From Chitinophagaceae bacterium UBA3961 (GTDB taxonomy: Bacteria; Bacteroidota; Bacteroidia; Chitinophagales; Chitinophagaceae): DNA of 20,342 nt. This document shows, in pieces, positions 1-6,061 of the stretch (position 1 is the stretch's first letter; each line of letters opens with the position of its first letter). The notes under the pieces were generated by a model. The model was not told the origin of the DNA, made no database searches, and saw nothing but the letters and a program-made list of their open reading frames with translations. Location: assembly GCA_002385265.1 (NCBI GenBank), contig DGDD01000168.1:1-20342 (forward strand). The letters run 5' to 3'. The translations under genes were made by a program, and so were the position numbers.

Positions 1-2
1 CT

Positions 3-1019
3 GTGTCGGTAAAAAGAGGAATTGCGGGAAGGCCTGAATTAGAAGCTATTGCAACAAAAATAAAAGAAGCGGGTAAAGATCAAGAATATGATTGTATCAT
101 GGGCTTGAGTGGTGGAGTAGATAGTACTTATGTAGCTTTACTAGCCAAGCAATTGGGATTAAGACCACTGGCAGTTCACTTTGATAATGGATGGAACTCT
201 GAGTTGAGCGTAATGAATATTGAAAACATAGTAAATAAATTGGGATTCGATTTATATACGTATGTCATCAATTGGGAAGAGTTTAAAGATTTGCAATTAT
301 CTTATTTAAAGGCCTCTGTGGTAGACATCGAAGCCATTACCGATCACGCTATTTTCGCTTCATTGTATCGATTGGCAGGCGAACGTAATATTAAATATAT
401 TTTGAGTGGCACGAATGTACAAACAGAGAACACCCTGCCTAAATCATGGATATTCAACAAGAGCGATCACCGTAATATCAAAGCCATCCATAAAGCATAT
501 GGTAAAGTTCAACTAAAAACTTTTCCATTCATGGACGCAAAAGTGAAGCGCTATTACCAGCAAATAAAAGGAGTTTCCAGTGTTTCAGTTTTACATTATG
601 CCGATTACAACAAAGAATTGGTGAAAAAGAGAATTCAAGAAGAATTGGGCTGGCGCGATTACGGTGGGAAACATTATGAAAGCATCTGGACTCGCTTCTA
701 TCAAGGTTATATTCTTCCCACCAAATTTAAGATCGATAAGCGCAAAGCGCACTTAAGTGATCTCATCTTTGGAGGTCAAATCACCAAAGAACAGGCCCTC
801 GAAGAACTGGCCAAACCCATCTACGATCCGGCTCAATTCAAGACCGATTTTGACTTTGTTTTGAAGAAATTCGGACTTACAGCAGAAGAATGGAATGCTA
901 TCATGGCCATTCCTCCTAGAAGTCACTACGATTTTGACTATGAAAAGCCAATTGATATACGTTATCCCATACTTAAACCGTTTAAGTACGTATATCGTAA
1001 ACTATTTCCGGTTAAATAA
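3..1019 (+). CDS. wbpG: N-acetyl sugar amidotransferase, WbpG/PseA-like (5' partial)
   Basis: ATP-dependent amidotransferase of the WbpG family. It is thought to use ammonia delivered by HisH/HisF to turn an N-acetyl group of a nucleotide sugar into an acetamidino group in the cytoplasm. Seen: an ATP-pyrophosphatase P-loop SGGVDS at residues 36-41 of the visible part, preceded by YDCIMGL, then HFDNGW, typical of this family, and LSGTNVQTE further on. Family members are usually about 370-380 residues and begin with a cysteine-rich segment; here 338 residues are visible and that segment is missing, so the gene almost certainly starts upstream of the window. The GTG at position 3 is just the first in-frame codon, not a believable start. 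The stop touches the hisH start with no gap, which supports co-translation with its glutaminase partner. Confidence 0.9.
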   Translation: MSVKRGIAGRPELEAIATKIKEAGKDQEYDCIMGLSGGVDSTYVALLAKQLGLRPLAVHFDNGWNSELSVMNIENIVNKLGFDLYTYVINWEEFKDLQLSYLKASVVDIEAITDHAIFASLYRLAGERNIKYILSGTNVQTENTLPKSWIFNKSDHRNIKAIHKAYGKVQLKTFPFMDAKVKRYYQQIKGVSSVSVLHYADYNKELVKKRIQEELGWRDYGGKHYESIWTRFYQGYILPTKFKIDKRKAHLSDLIFGGQITKEQALEELAKPIYDPAQFKTDFDFVLKKFGLTAEEWNAIMAIPPRSHYDFDYEKPIDIRYPILKPFKYVYRKLFPVK

Positions 1020-1631
1020 ATGATCGCAATCGTTAATTACGGGCTCGGAAACCTCACGAGCATCCAAAATATGTTCAAAAGGCTTGGTATTGAAGCGGTG
1101 ATCACTTCCGACTTCGAAACCATCAAAGCCGCGTCCAAACTGCTCCTTCCGGGAGTAGGCCATTTCAAAAAGGGCATGGACAATCTCAAGGGATCCGGAT
1201 TGCAAGACCTCCTCAACGAAGAAGTGCTGGTAAAGAAAAAGCCCATCCTAGGTATTTGCCTTGGAGCGCAACTCATGACCAGTCACAGTGAAGAGGGCGA
1301 TGTAGACGGACTGAATTGGGTGAGTGCCGACACCATCCGGTTTCGCACCGAATCTGTACCGGGTCTAAAAGTACCCCATATGGGATGGAGCGATATCAGC
1401 ACCAAGGATCAGAATCCGCTTTGGAACGCCCTTCCCGCAGAACCACGCTTTTACCATGTACATACCTTTCATTTCAAAATGAAGGACCAAGCCGCTACCA
1501 GTGCTACTGCACACTATGGTTACTATTTTGTATGTGCTTTTCATAAGGACAATATTTACGGTACACAGTTTCACCCCGAGAAAAGTCACAAATTCGGGAT
1601 GAAAGTGTTTGAAAACTTCGCAAAACTCTAA
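1020..1631 (+). CDS. hisH: HisH-like glutamine amidotransferase subunit (sugar amidination)
   Basis: Class I glutamine amidotransferase of the HisH family, 203 residues, the usual length. It hydrolyses glutamine and passes ammonia through the HisF barrel. Seen: N-terminal IVNYGLGNL, oxyanion-loop PGVG at 44-47, nucleophile C80 in GICLGAQLM, and the H185/E187 pair in QFHPEKSH, so the catalytic triad is complete. It starts directly after the wbpG stop and ends 3 nt before hisF. No other histidine-biosynthesis gene is visible, and both neighbours are sugar-amidination type, so a role in polysaccharide sugar modification (as for the HisH paralogue in the Pseudomonas O-antigen locus) is much more likely than histidine synthesis. 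The family is certain; the substrate is inferred from context. Confidence 0.93.
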   Translation: MIAIVNYGLGNLTSIQNMFKRLGIEAVITSDFETIKAASKLLLPGVGHFKKGMDNLKGSGLQDLLNEEVLVKKKPILGICLGAQLMTSHSEEGDVDGLNWVSADTIRFRTESVPGLKVPHMGWSDISTKDQNPLWNALPAEPRFYHVHTFHFKMKDQAATSATAHYGYYFVCAFHKDNIYGTQFHPEKSHKFGMKVFENFAKL

Positions 1632-1634
1632 TCC

Positions 1635-2384
1635 ATGGCAAGAGTACGTATCATACCGGTTCTGTTGCTGCAAAATGGAGGATTGTACAAAACCGTAAAG
1701 TTTCAAAAACCTCAATACGTGGGTGATCCTATCAATACGGTGAAAATCTTTAACGAGAAAGAAGCCGATGAACTGGTATTGCTCGACTATACGGCTTCTC
1801 GCGATAAACGCGGGATCGATCATAAAAAAATAGCAGAGATCGCCGGCGAAGCTTTCATGCCCATGGCATACGGCGGCGCCATTCGTAGTTTCGATGATGC
1901 TAAGAAAGTATTCGACGATGGCTATGAAAAAGTAGTCTTGAATTCCATTCTCTTTTCCAATACCGCTTTGGTTCGTGAAATTGGTAATGTATACGGCGCT
2001 CAGGCGGTGGTAGGTTCCATAGATGTAAAAAAGAACTTGTTTGGAAAATACAAAGTACATGGATTTTCCGGTACGCAGAGTTCCGGTAAAGACCCTGTAG
2101 AATGGGCTAAAACTTTGGAAGAAGCAGGCATTGGTGAGATCATGGTAAACAGCATCGACCGCGATGGAACTTGGGAAGGCTACGATCTTGACCTGGTTGA
2201 AAAAGTTGCCGCTGCTGTTTCTGTTCCTGTTATTGCATGTGGTGGGGCCGGTGGTTTCAGTGATTTTGAAAAAGCAGTTCAGCACAAAGCCTCTGCTGTA
2301 GCAGCGGCCAGTATGTTTGTATATCAGAAAAAAGGAATGGGAGTTTTAATCAGTTTTCCTACTGGAAAAAGGTTAAACAATTAA
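1635..2384 (+). CDS. hisF: HisF-like cyclase-family subunit (sugar amidination)
   Basis: (Beta-alpha)8-barrel protein of the HisF family, 249 residues, full length. Seen: start MARVRIIPVLLLQNGG, phosphate-binding YGGAIR at 79-84, SIDV around D130, NSIDRDGT, and ACGGAGG in the C-terminal phosphate loop. In histidine-pathway HisF the first strand reads CLDV with the catalytic Asp at position 11; here that position is Leu (VLLL), while D130 remains. Loss of D11 argues against normal imidazole-glycerol-phosphate synthesis and fits the paralogues that work with WbpG/PseA enzymes. Inferred role: docking HisH and channelling ammonia to WbpG. The C-terminus (GKRLNN) ends in an AACAATTAA context; 44 nt separate it from the next gene, including an AT-rich repeat. 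Confidence 0.92.
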   Translation: MARVRIIPVLLLQNGGLYKTVKFQKPQYVGDPINTVKIFNEKEADELVLLDYTASRDKRGIDHKKIAEIAGEAFMPMAYGGAIRSFDDAKKVFDDGYEKVVLNSILFSNTALVREIGNVYGAQAVVGSIDVKKNLFGKYKVHGFSGTQSSGKDPVEWAKTLEEAGIGEIMVNSIDRDGTWEGYDLDLVEKVAAAVSVPVIACGGAGGFSDFEKAVQHKASAVAAASMFVYQKKGMGVLISFPTGKRLNN

Positions 2385-2404
2385 ACTAATTGATCAAATT
2401 ATTT

Positions 2405-2424
2405 TTAATTCTTAATTAATAATT
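2405..2424. repeat. AATT-type AT-rich repeat before wbpB
   Basis: A 20-nt run built from AATTAAT/AATTCTTAATT units, ending 4 nt before the wbpB start codon. Its single C sets its orientation: the TTAATTCTTAATT part is the reverse complement of AATTAAGAATTAA found just after wbpB (3443-3455), so wbpB is bracketed by inverted copies. The composition makes short matches easy, so homology with the other copies is likely but not proven. Confidence 0.6.
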
Positions 2425-2428
2425 CAAC

Positions 2429-3430
2429 ATGAATTTCGCAATTATCGGATGTGGACGAATTGCACAGCGCCACGCAGAACATATCGCAAAAATTGGAACC
2501 TTGGTAGCTGTATGTGATACGGTAGAAGAAAAAGCAAAAGCCTTGGGCGAAAAATACGGAGCGAACACCTATACCGATTCTAAGGAATTATTGGCGAATG
2601 AAAAATCGATCCAAGTAGTGAGCATCTGTTCTCCGAACGGATTGCATGCTGAACATACCATACAAAGTTTGCGTGCCGGCTTTCACGTACTGTGTGAGAA
2701 GCCAATGGCATTGAGTGTGCAAGATTGTGGTGAAATGATCAAAGAAGCCGAGAAAGCCAATCGTCGATTGTTTGTGGTAAAGCAAAACCGCTTCAATCCA
2801 CCCGTTGCTGCCGTTAAGAAATTGATTGATGATGGTCGCCTTGGAAAAATTTATTCTGCGCAATTAAGTTGCTTCTGGAATCGTAACAATGAATACTATG
2901 CGAATTCTTGGAAAGGCACGCTGGCACTCGATGGCGGTACTTTGTACACGCAGTTCAGTCATTTCGTTGACTTATTATATTGGTTGGTAGGGGATGTGAA
3001 AGACGTAAAAGCCTATATCCAAAACTATCATCACGAGGGAATTATTGAATTTGAAGATACAGGTGTTGCAACCCTACAATTCTATAATGGAGCCATCGGT
3101 ACCATTAACTATTCAGTGAATAGTTACGATAAAAACATGGAAGGATCTCTCACTTTATTTGGTGAAAAGGGAACCGTGAAAATTGGAGGTCAGTATTTGA
3201 ACGAATTAGAATACCAAAGCATTGAAGGCTACGAAATCAAAGACCTTCCACCCGGCAATCCCCCAAATAACTACGGCAAATACTTCGGCTCCATGAGTAA
3301 TCATGATAAAGTGTACAAAAACGTCATCGAAGTTTTGCAAGACGGTGGTGTAATTGCTACCAATGGTTTTGAAGGATTAAAAACTGTAGAGATCATTGAT
3401 AAGATATATTCGGCGGCAGGAAGAGGATAA
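2429..3430 (+). CDS. wbpB: Gfo/Idh/MocA oxidoreductase, WbpB/WlbA-type UDP-sugar 3-dehydrogenase
   Basis: NAD(P)-dependent sugar dehydrogenase, 333 residues. In the WbpB/WlbA family it oxidises C3 of UDP-N-acetylglucosaminuronic acid to the 3-keto sugar, which the partner aminotransferase then aminates. Seen: N-terminal Rossmann motif IIGCGRIAQRH (5-15), CSPNGLH (67-73), the Gfo/Idh signature EKP at 90-92 with likely catalytic K91, and GGTLYTQFSHFVDLL (169-183) with the catalytic-site H178. The co-located aminotransferase (4955-6061) and hexapeptide acetyltransferase (3833-4321) are what make the specific WbpB assignment credible; from sequence alone only Gfo/Idh family is certain. Its TAA stop (3428-3430) lies at the edge of an AT-rich repeat, and it is cut off from wbpD by a 402-nt repeat mosaic. 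Confidence 0.88.
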   Translation: MNFAIIGCGRIAQRHAEHIAKIGTLVAVCDTVEEKAKALGEKYGANTYTDSKELLANEKSIQVVSICSPNGLHAEHTIQSLRAGFHVLCEKPMALSVQDCGEMIKEAEKANRRLFVVKQNRFNPPVAAVKKLIDDGRLGKIYSAQLSCFWNRNNEYYANSWKGTLALDGGTLYTQFSHFVDLLYWLVGDVKDVKAYIQNYHHEGIIEFEDTGVATLQFYNGAIGTINYSVNSYDKNMEGSLTLFGEKGTVKIGGQYLNELEYQSIEGYEIKDLPPGNPPNNYGKYFGSMSNHDKVYKNVIEVLQDGGVIATNGFEGLKTVEIIDKIYSAAGRG

Positions 3431-3466
3431 TTATTAATTAATAATTAAGAATTAATAATTAATAAT
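3428..3466. repeat. AATTAATAATT-type AT repeat at the wbpB stop
   Basis: A 39-nt run of AATTAATAATT/AATTAAGAATT units that starts with the wbpB stop codon. It opens a mosaic non-coding region that fills the 402 nt up to wbpD and holds, in order: this repeat, a purine-rich repeat, a GCG-rich module, an AATCTGTG array, a short palindrome, a GCTGCG inverted repeat with an insert, and a hairpin. The same AT repeat followed by AACAGCC(C)GGA occurs at 19112. Confidence 0.75.
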
Positions 3467-3468
3467 GA

Positions 3469-3524
3469 AACAGCCCGGAATGTAGGAACGAGGAGAAGAG
3501 GAAACGAGGAGCGAGGAAATACAA
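3469..3524 (+). repeat. purine-rich GAGGA repeat, copy 1
   Basis: Starts AACAGCCCGGAATGTAGGAA and continues as GAGGAG/ACGAGGA words almost without pyrimidines on the + strand, ending GAGGAAATACAACG. The same opening and the same closing GAGGAAATACA occur in copy 2 (19139-19301), and the GGAATATAGGAGCGAGG word in copy 3 (20243-20342) is close to the opening. No start codon and reading frame worth calling was found in it. Confidence 0.8.
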
Positions 3525-3529
3525 CGATA

Positions 3530-3589
3530 CTTTGCGAATTCTTGGCGCACTTAGCGGTCGTTGCGGTGAAGCTACTCCGAAAATCGGAG
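3530..3589. repeat. GCG-rich repeat module and small hairpin
   Basis: CTTTGCG...GGCGCACTTAGCGG...GCGGTGAA at 3530-3570 resembles the module CTTCGCG...CTTTGCGCCCTTCGCGGTGA at 19447-19478. It is followed by the perfect 6-bp hairpin CTCCGA-AAA-TCGGAG at 3575-3589. Non-coding; function unknown. Confidence 0.55.
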
Positions 3590-3592
3590 GCT

Positions 3593-3630
3593 AATCTGTG
3601 AGAATCTGTATTAATCTGTGGTATCTGTGG
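3593..3630 (+). repeat. AATCTGTG tandem array, four units
   Basis: Units AATCTGTG, AATCTGTA, AATCTGTG and TATCTGTG start at 3593, 3603, 3613 and 3622, a spacing of about one DNA helical turn. A similar ~9-nt array of ATCCTGT/ATCCTTT/ATCTTGT units stands at the matching place in the second mosaic (19304-19338). It may be an imperfect protein-binding array or just a dispersed repeat; the sequence does not decide. Confidence 0.6.
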
Positions 3631-3663
3631 TAAAATAGGAGGGAGATAGAAGACGGAGGAATT

Positions 3664-3678
3664 GCAGAGAGTCTCTGC
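3664..3678. repeat. perfect 15-nt palindrome
   Basis: GCAGAGA-G-TCTCTGC, seven paired bases on each side of one central G, placed just upstream of the GCTGCG inverted repeat. It could be an operator-like site or part of the repeat mosaic; no matching copy was found elsewhere in the window. Confidence 0.5.
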
Positions 3679-3681
3679 CAG

Positions 3682-3755
3682 CGCTGCGTTACCGCTGCGA
3701 ACTTGTCCTGAGCGGGCCGAAGGCACAGTCGAAGGACGCCGCGCCGCTGCGGTAA
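3682..3755. repeat. GCTGCG inverted repeat with nested CCTGAGC/GAAGGA insert
   Basis: CGCTGCGTTACCGCTGCG (3682-3699) matches CGCTGCGTAACCGCTGCG in the second mosaic (19371-19388) at 17 of 18 bases. The arm TTACCGCTGCG (3689-3699) pairs with CGCTGCGGTAA (3745-3755) at 10 of 11 positions. The second mosaic has only 10 nt between the arms; here there are 45 nt, including TTGTCCTGAGC and GTCGAAGGA, the ends of another repeat type that I recall as widespread in bacterial intergenic DNA. The simplest reading is one repeat inserted into the loop of another. Confidence 0.65.
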
Positions 3756-3792
3756 AAAAAAGACCAGCACACCTAAAAATTTCAAAAAACAG

Positions 3793-3818
3793 AACCTTTA
3801 GCCCCTTCTAAGGGTTTT
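3793..3818 (+). terminator. hairpin with short T tail before wbpD
   Basis: AACCTTTAG (3793-3801), loop CCCCTT, CTAAGGGTT (3808-3816): a 9-bp stem with one G-U pair, followed by TTC. It ends 14 nt before the wbpD start. It may be a weak intrinsic terminator closing off upstream transcription or a 5'-leader hairpin of wbpD. The T tail is short, so the call is tentative. Confidence 0.35.
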
Positions 3819-3832
3819 CATCCATTAAACAT

Positions 3833-4321
3833 ATGAGCCAACATCATCCTCACGTTAAATTCTTCGAATCGAAGATCACGCCCGACGTGCAGTTCGGCGA
3901 GAATGTAAAAGTGGTACAGCCCGTAAACATGTACGGCTGCAAAGTGGGCAACAACTGTTTCATCGGTCCCTTCGTGGAAATTCAGAAATCAGTAAGTATT
4001 GGCGACTATACCAAAGTACAAAGCCATACGTTTATATGTGAGTTAGTAACCATTGGTTCGAACTGCTTTATTGGACATGGAGTGATGTTTATCAACGACT
4101 TATTCAGTGAAGGCGGTCCCGCCGGTGGCGACCAAACCAAATGGAAGCACACAGTTATCGGTAACCATGTTTCCCTCGGCAGCAATGCCACCATCCTCCC
4201 CGTGAATATTTGCGATCATGTAGTGATTGGCGCAGGTAGCGTTGTCACTAAAAACATCACCGAACCTGGCGTTTACGCGGGTAATCCGGCTAAAAAAATC
4301 CGTTCAATCGAACCAAAATGA
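3833..4321 (+). CDS. wbpD: hexapeptide (left-handed beta-helix) N-acetyltransferase, WbpD/WlbB-like
   Basis: Acetyl-CoA-dependent N-acetyltransferase, 162 residues. In the WbpD/WlbB family it acetylates the 3-amino group of UDP-2-acetamido-3-amino-uronic acid. Seen: hexapeptide repeats through most of the chain (VGNNCFIGPFVEI, VSIGDYTKVQSHTFI, VTIGSNCFIGHGV, TVIGNHVSLGSNATI, VVIGAGSVV), the family-typical GVMFIND at 83-89 with N88 in the place proposed as catalytic for WlbB, and the C-terminal YAGNPAKKI found in sugar acetyltransferases. Slightly shorter than many relatives. It overlaps the following methyltransferase by 4 nt (ATGA), showing tight coupling, but is preceded by repeat DNA, so it may have its own promoter there; I could not identify one with confidence. 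Confidence 0.9.
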   Translation: MSQHHPHVKFFESKITPDVQFGENVKVVQPVNMYGCKVGNNCFIGPFVEIQKSVSIGDYTKVQSHTFICELVTIGSNCFIGHGVMFINDLFSEGGPAGGDQTKWKHTVIGNHVSLGSNATILPVNICDHVVIGAGSVVTKNITEPGVYAGNPAKKIRSIEPK

Positions 4322-4953
4322 GCAATGTAGTAGGAAGAGCTGTCAACAAACTAAACCATCTGTTTTTCAAAACAGTGGGCAAACATATCGGTATGGGAAG
4401 CCCGGTCTCTAAGTCGACCTGGGAACAACAATACAGCAGCGATGTATGGGACTATCTTGAAAACCCCGATGAAGCTGAACATTATGAATGCATTGTTGAG
4501 TTCTACAAGAAATATACCTCATCAAATGCTTCTATTTTAGACATTGGCTCCGGCAAAGGAGTGCTCTATTCTTATTTTAAGAAATGGCAACCGGTTTCAT
4601 TTTTTGGTATTGACATATCCGATAATGCTGTTAAAGCTGCGGCCAAGCAGTTTCCGGAAGCAAAATGGGAGACAGTTAACTACGACAACCAGTATGTGGA
4701 TGGAAAGTTTGACGTTGTAATTTTTAATGAGACACTTTATTATTTTACCCGTCCGGTAAAAACGATTAAAAAGTGTTTGGATGAAAACATGAAATCGAAT
4801 GGTCTCTTCATTATTTCCATGTGTGAATATGAAGGTCATGATAAAATATGGAAGGACCTAGAAAAGGTTCTTACCGTAAAAGAAGAAAGAACAATCACCA
4901 ATTCCAAAGGACAAACCTGGGTTACCAAGGCCTTGGTACTAAAACTACTTTAA
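4318..4953 (+). CDS. class I SAM-dependent methyltransferase
   Basis: A 211-residue protein with a Rossmann methyltransferase fold: motif I ILDIGSGKG at 73-81, acidic FFGIDIS at 96-102, motif FDVVIFNETLYYF (131-143) and LFIISMCEYE as the following strand. No membrane segment or signal peptide, so cytoplasmic. It sits between wbpD and wbpE, overlapping wbpD by 4 nt and ending 1 nt before wbpE, so it is made together with enzymes that build a diamino-uronic acid. The target could be that nucleotide sugar, for example its amino or amidino nitrogen, or another sugar of the repeat unit; nothing in the sequence decides. The N-terminal ~30 residues are basic and lie outside the methyltransferase core. 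Confidence 0.85.
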   Translation: MSNVVGRAVNKLNHLFFKTVGKHIGMGSPVSKSTWEQQYSSDVWDYLENPDEAEHYECIVEFYKKYTSSNASILDIGSGKGVLYSYFKKWQPVSFFGIDISDNAVKAAAKQFPEAKWETVNYDNQYVDGKFDVVIFNETLYYFTRPVKTIKKCLDENMKSNGLFIISMCEYEGHDKIWKDLEKVLTVKEERTITNSKGQTWVTKALVLKLL

Positions 4954-4954
4954 A

Positions 4955-6061
4955 ATGAAAACAATTCCTTTTGTTGACCTCTACGCTCAGTATCTCACCA
5001 TTAAATCTGATATTGATGCTGCTATTGAGAATACCATTAAGAATACCAGTTTTATCGGAGGTAGTCCGGTAAGTAATTTTGAGAAAGCCTTTGCAGCTTA
5101 TTTGGGTATCGATCATGTAATTGCCTGTGGCAATGGTACCGATTCTTTGGAAATCATTCTGAAAGCATGGGGCATTGGTGAAGGGGATGAAGTGATTGTG
5201 CCTGCACATTCCTGGATCAGTACTTCCGAGGCAGTAGGCAATGTGGGAGCGAAGCCGGTGTTTGTAGACATTGAAGCAGACTATTATACCATAGATCCTT
5301 CAAAAATCGAAGCTGCCATCACTTCCAATACAAAGGCCATTATTCCGGTGCATTTATTCGGTCATCCGGCCGATATGCCTGCTATCATGGCCATTGCAAA
5401 AAAGCATGGTTTGAAAGTGATGGAAGATTGTGCGCAAGCACATGGCGCTACCATCAATGGTAAAATGATTGGAACTTGGGGCGATGCTTCTAGTTTTTCT
5501 TTCTATCCCGGCAAGAATTTAGGTGCATATGGTGATGCGGGATGCATGGCTACCAATGATGCTGCATTAATGGAAACCTGTCGCATGATCGCCAATCACG
5601 GCCAGAAAGGCAAACACAATCATATTATTGAAGGAAGAAACAGTCGTTTGGATGGACTGCAAGCAGCCATTCTCTCTGCAAAGCTTCCACATTTAGCAAA
5701 ATGGACTGAAGCACGTATTGATCGTGCGGCAAAATATACCGAGCTCTTACAAAATGCTGATTTGGAATTGCCCAAGGTAAAAGAAGGATTCAAGCACGTA
5801 TATCATTTATACGTGGTGAAAACCAATAATAGAACGGCATTGATGCAATCATTGAAAGAGCAAGGAGTAGAAACCTTTGTTCACTATCCTACTGCACTTC
5901 CATTCTTAGCATGTTATGCTTCTCAAGGTCATAAGCCGGAAGATTTTCCCAACGCATATGCGAATCAATCAAGAATTTTGAGTTTACCGATTTATGCAGA
6001 ATTGAGCAACGAAAGCATTGAGACGATTTCAAGTTTGATAAGTGCTGTTGAGTATGCCTAA
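4955..6061 (+). CDS. wbpE: DegT/DnrJ/EryC1 sugar aminotransferase, WbpE-like
   Basis: PLP-dependent sugar aminotransferase, 368 residues, family length. It would transfer an amino group (from glutamate in WbpE) to C3 of the 3-keto sugar made by wbpB. Seen: N-terminal IPFVDLYAQY, ACGNGTDSL (58-65) for the PLP phosphate, MEDCAQAHGA (156-165) with D158 and Q161 for the PLP ring, and the Schiff-base lysine K187 in SFYPGKNLGAYGDAG; VHYPTALPF near the C-terminus is also typical. Relatives act at C3 or C4 of various sugars; the WbpE assignment depends on wbpB and wbpD being close by. The last 8 nt overlap the next gene if that one starts at the ATG at 6054. Confidence 0.9.
   Translation: MKTIPFVDLYAQYLTIKSDIDAAIENTIKNTSFIGGSPVSNFEKAFAAYLGIDHVIACGNGTDSLEIILKAWGIGEGDEVIVPAHSWISTSEAVGNVGAKPVFVDIEADYYTIDPSKIEAAITSNTKAIIPVHLFGHPADMPAIMAIAKKHGLKVMEDCAQAHGATINGKMIGTWGDASSFSFYPGKNLGAYGDAGCMATNDAALMETCRMIANHGQKGKHNHIIEGRNSRLDGLQAAILSAKLPHLAKWTEARIDRAAKYTELLQNADLELPKVKEGFKHVYHLYVVKTNNRTALMQSLKEQGVETFVHYPTALPFLACYASQGHKPEDFPNAYANQSRILSLPIYAELSNESIETISSLISAVEYA

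Noticed and set aside
1365..2285. 306-residue minus-strand reading frame opposite hisH/hisF
   Set aside because: It lies fully over two well-supported + strand genes, has no recognisable motif and a composition rich in Phe, Tyr and Cys; it is a shadow frame.
1020..2384. hisH-hisF as part of a histidine operon
   Set aside because: No other his gene is present, the HisF lacks Asp 11, and the genes sit directly behind wbpG.
3428..3630. Possible CRISPR array
   Set aside because: The repeats are too short, of several kinds and without regular unique spacers; no cas genes are present.
3445..3785. Two short minus-strand reading frames in the first mosaic
   Set aside because: Their sequence is translated repeat DNA (GCTGCG and AATCTGTG words) with no family resemblance; no gene is supported here.
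6042..6053. GTG start giving four extra residues to the glycosyltransferase after wbpE
   Set aside because: The ATG at 6054 is a better start codon and the extra residues overlap the wbpE C-terminus.
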